A stretch of DNA of 22,738 nucleotides. It comes from Fragilariopsis cylindrus CCMP1102 (Eukaryota; Bacillariophyta; Bacillariophyceae; Bacillariales; Bacillariaceae). The stretch lies in NCBI GenBank assembly GCA_900095095.1, contig FMBT01000207.1:1-22738 (forward strand), given 5' to 3'. How positions within the stretch are numbered: position 1 is the stretch's first letter; each line of letters starts with the position of its first letter. A model generated the notes under the pieces. That model saw only the letters and a list, made by a program, of their open reading frames with translations, was not told where the DNA came from and did not search any database. A program made the translations under genes and the position numbers. Below, piece by piece: positions 19,819-22,738 of this stretch.

Positions 19819-20314
19819 GATTGACAGCAAATCATCAATTTTCAATCTTAGAAGACAATAGAGATATGTACATGCATGTATCTTCAATGAAGAACGCAGC
19901 CGTGCTGTTCATAGAGTCAACGTCCTACTACAAGGGGGTGTCGTCGCGCGAACCAATAGGTAATGGTCATCATACTTTTGCAGAAATTAATTCAATAAAG
20001 TTTCAATCCAGAAATTTTCAGATTGATAGCAAATTATCAATTTTCAACCTTAGAAGACAATAGAGATATGTACATGCATGTATCTTCAATGAAGAACGCA
20101 GCCGTGCTGTTCATAGAGTCAACGTCCTACTACAAGGGGGTGTCGTCGCGCGAACCAACACAAATGCTGAAGGTGGAATTTTTTCAATAAAGTTTCAGTC
20201 CAGAAATTTTCAGATTGATAGCAAAACATCAATTTCAATCTTAGAAGACAATAGAGATATGTACATGCATGTATATTCAATGACAAGTGCAGGACTGTTG
20301 ATTATAGAGCCATT
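19819..20314. repeat. Three direct copies of a ~200-bp repeat
   Basis: Copies start at GATTGACAGC (19819), GATTGATAGC (20021) and GATTGATAGC (20213), so the spacings are 202 and 192. The core of about 108 bases from TTAGAAGACAATAGAG to GCGCGAACCA is identical in copies 1 and 2 (19849-19957 and 20051-20158). Copy 3 keeps the first part, including TACATGCATGTA, but diverges after about 20275. The linker TTCAATAAAGTTTCA..CCAGAAATTTTCA recurs before copies 2 and 3. Copies 1 and 2 are rich in CpG; copy 3 has none. Confidence 0.9.
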
Positions 20315-20326
20315 TATATCATTTAT

Positions 20327-22699
20327 TCACCCAAAATATCTCAACTCCCACTCTCCTGTTGGGTTTTGAGTAGTGTTAGCTCCTGGAGCAATAGCAAGTG
20401 CATATGCCAGCTCAAACAAGAAAGTGAGATGTTTATATTTTCTATTCTCTAAGCAATCTTTATTTGAACTTCTCCATGTCAACTTCATCAGCATATCTTC
20501 TTCTTCTTTGTTCCATTCAAACAAAGCTAGTACCTCATCCCTCTTTGATCTTAACATTCCTAAACCACAGAGCTGTTGCAAATCATCATATGTTCCCTTC
20601 CTACCATCAACCTTATCAGCTACACTTACATCAGGATAATCTAGTGCCTGTTGTCTTTGTTGAGAAATAGGTCCATCCAGCTTTGAATACTTCTTATGAC
20701 CCTCCTCACCCCTCACTACAATGATAGAATCTGAGGCACCTGCTCTATGAGGTTCTGACCTATTCCTATCCTTGTTTACATAACTACCATCAGCTTTTTT
20801 AGTTCACCAAGTAGTTCTAAGAATGTACCATCCTTGTGTTCTGATAAACATTCATCAGCTGTTCTATACTCCAGACCACAGCATATATGGCCAGAAAGAC
20901 CACAGAGAAGAGCAATTTGTGGAAGTTTGGTTTTGAAAGATTCCCAATGCCAATGAATACCAACTTGCAAATCTGGTCTGGTATCTGGGACTCTACTAGA
21001 TAAAAAAATTTGGAAGTCTTGACAATAACATCTTCCCAAACATTCTGCACTTCAAATTGAAAGGAACCATATCAACAACCAATGAATCAACCAGATCTTT
21101 TTGGTTGATAGATAGAATTGCCTTTTCTGCCTGTAGACACCATTCTTTGGTAGCAGAAACTTGGGTAGACAGAATGATCCACCAATGAAAAGAAGTGTAG
21201 GTTCCTGTATGTAACCAATTGTGGGAACTTCAATTGGATTGAGATCTGAAGGAATTTCTCCAATGATATCTTGTGCTGCCACCTCCTTCACCAACTGTAT
21301 CAAGTACTTTCCTTTTGTTTTTGAACAGAACATATCTGCCAAGACCTTCTCTGGAGTTCCTTTAGTTGGGCATATCCATTTCTCCAGCAACTTTTTTCTG
21401 GACCCTCACTCTAACAAAGCATTCTAGTTGGGCTGAATTGAGTTTAGCAATGGTAGTAAGTGGAATATCTGCAACAGCTGCTGGAATGGAAGTGGTAGGT
21501 AGGTTTGCTTTTTCTAACAATAAACTTGTACATGCAACATTCCTTTCAAGGATTGCTCTGGCTTGTGAAACTTTTTGGGATCTTATTCTTCTGTGATTGT
21601 TCAACTCCTTTACCATCCCAGCAGTTTTGGCTTGAAGACATCTGTCAGAAATAATAGGTTGGGCTCTACCTAACACAACAGACTTGCTAGTGAGTGGATA
21701 TAGATTTCCTTTACAATCAACATCAATTCCAAACCCAACTTGATTATATACTTCTTCAGATATACCATCACTACTCAGATACATTTCATGTGTACATCTT
21801 AGTACACTATCCAAAAACAACTTCTTCAATGTAGGTTTGGATGAAAATGGAACATTGCTTGCCTTCATTACTCCTAATATATTAGGACATGCATCAACTT
21901 CATTAATGAAACCTGTATCAATGTAAGACTTCTTGATTGATTTTTCTGAATAAGCTTTACCTTTTACCTCTGGAGAAGTAGCACCACAGTCAATGATGGC
22001 ATGAAGTTTCTTTGGAGTAAGGATGAGTCTACCAGTATCTTTCAGGTCCTTCATTCCATTCTCCAATCTCTTCCTGAGAGGGGAATCAGTTCCCTTGGTT
22101 GTGCTTTGTCTTGATTGATATCTGATGATCTTGAAGAATTCACCAACATTCATTGGTTGATAACACATTGTTGTCTTGGCGCCAATCTTGTTGAATAGTA
22201 GACCCAGTTTGTAGTTTCTTTGCATGACAACATAGTCCACTAGTCTTGCTATCTGCTGCATGTCAGAGTCCACATGAATTCTAGCAAAGACATCCTCATG
22301 TAGTGAACCATCATAGTCAACAGGTATATGACCATATTCAGCCAGCAAACTTCATCCTGCTGGTAAGTTCTTTGGCAGATCATAGTGTCCAGGAATGAAA
22401 TGAGACACAAGTAGGGTTGCAATTTGTGACATACAATTGCGGACAGAAGATCCTGCCATCTGTCTCCTAACACCTTGTGGTCTTGCTCCACCAGCCTTGA
22501 CCAATGATATACCATCTTGCCTACCAAGCACAATATTATACTTCTTGATAGTAGCCCGGCATGGAGTGGAGGGCATGGTATGTCCTCTAGCTTGGTGTAA
22601 CTCCATAATACTCTTGGTGAGGTCATTTGTTGTTTCAATTTTGCCTGAGTTGTTCAAGACTCCATTGTTTAGACTTGTTAGATCAGATGTTGTTACCAT
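20327..22699 (-). pseudogene. Decayed coding element in CpG-free DNA, family not recognised
   Basis: One long protein can be followed from 22699 down to the stop at 20327, but in pieces. Part 1 (22699-22352, start MVTTSDLTSLNNG) ends at a TGA; the same frame goes on at 22348-21362 (AEYGHIPVDYDGS...). The frame then changes at the AAAAAA run near 21390 (VQKK to LLEKWICPTKG), again near 21160 (CLPK to VSATKEWCLQAEKA), and again at or near the T run at 21001-21008. Further pieces read SSRVPDTRPDLQVGIHW (21039-20776 frame) and KKYSKLDGPISQQRQQALDY to GEWELRYFG (20716-20327). Together this is about 750-800 residues. I see no reverse transcriptase, integrase, DDE or helicase motif. The nonsense and frame breaks, the missing CpG and the adjacent repeats suggest a transposon or a repeat-family gene. 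The left end of its coding strand may lie outside the window. Confidence 0.6.
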
Positions 22700-22738
22700 T
22701 GGGGGTCTCCCTTCTACAAGACCCTCATCACAATGTCA

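Noticed and set aside
19821..20063. 80-residue frame inside the ~200-bp repeats
   Set aside because: It crosses repeat copies 1 and 2 without respecting the unit, and is not kept in copy 3.

Overview
The window is nuclear DNA of a eukaryote. Its genes are interrupted by short introns of 74-196 bases, mostly with GTATGT, GTACGT or GTATCT donors. There are no operons or Shine-Dalgarno sites. Proteins carry acidic, Ser- or Asn-rich low-complexity tails, and AATAAA-like signals lie 30-110 bases after three of the stops. Compact genes beside decayed transposon DNA, and AT-rich spacers full of CAT/ATC microsatellites, fit a unicellular alga, most likely a diatom or another stramenopile. That placement is inference from style; no marker gene here proves it.

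Layout, left to right: a small acidic protein on the minus strand (134-610); about 1.4 kb without a gene; a leucine-rich-repeat protein of the RNase-inhibitor type on minus (2002-3612); then a long minus-strand gene (4092-10089) that joins a FEN/Asteroid-type PIN nuclease to a DExH RNA helicase with a DEVH box, through three introns. About 1.7 kb of non-coding DNA follows, with a 496-base stretch containing no CpG. Next comes a basic, Ser-rich protein on minus (11816-12553), then about 1.9 kb of spacer holding a candidate solo LTR (13087-13682). A four-exon plus-strand gene (14477-17229) encodes a five-helix membrane protein. Convergent with it is a type II membrane sulfotransferase on minus (17787-19349).

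The right end differs in character. Three copies of a ~200-bp direct repeat (19819-20314) lead into a minus-strand reading frame broken by a nonsense codon and several frameshifts (20327-22699). It lies in DNA almost free of CpG: none from 20153 to 22179, and three between 20281 and the window end. I read it as an old, probably cytosine-methylated mobile element or repeat-family gene of a kind I do not recognise.

The host genes do not form one pathway. The main discovery candidates are the nuclease-helicase fusion and the unidentified CpG-depleted element with its satellite-like repeats. The fusion carries one frame break that no GT-AG intron explains.
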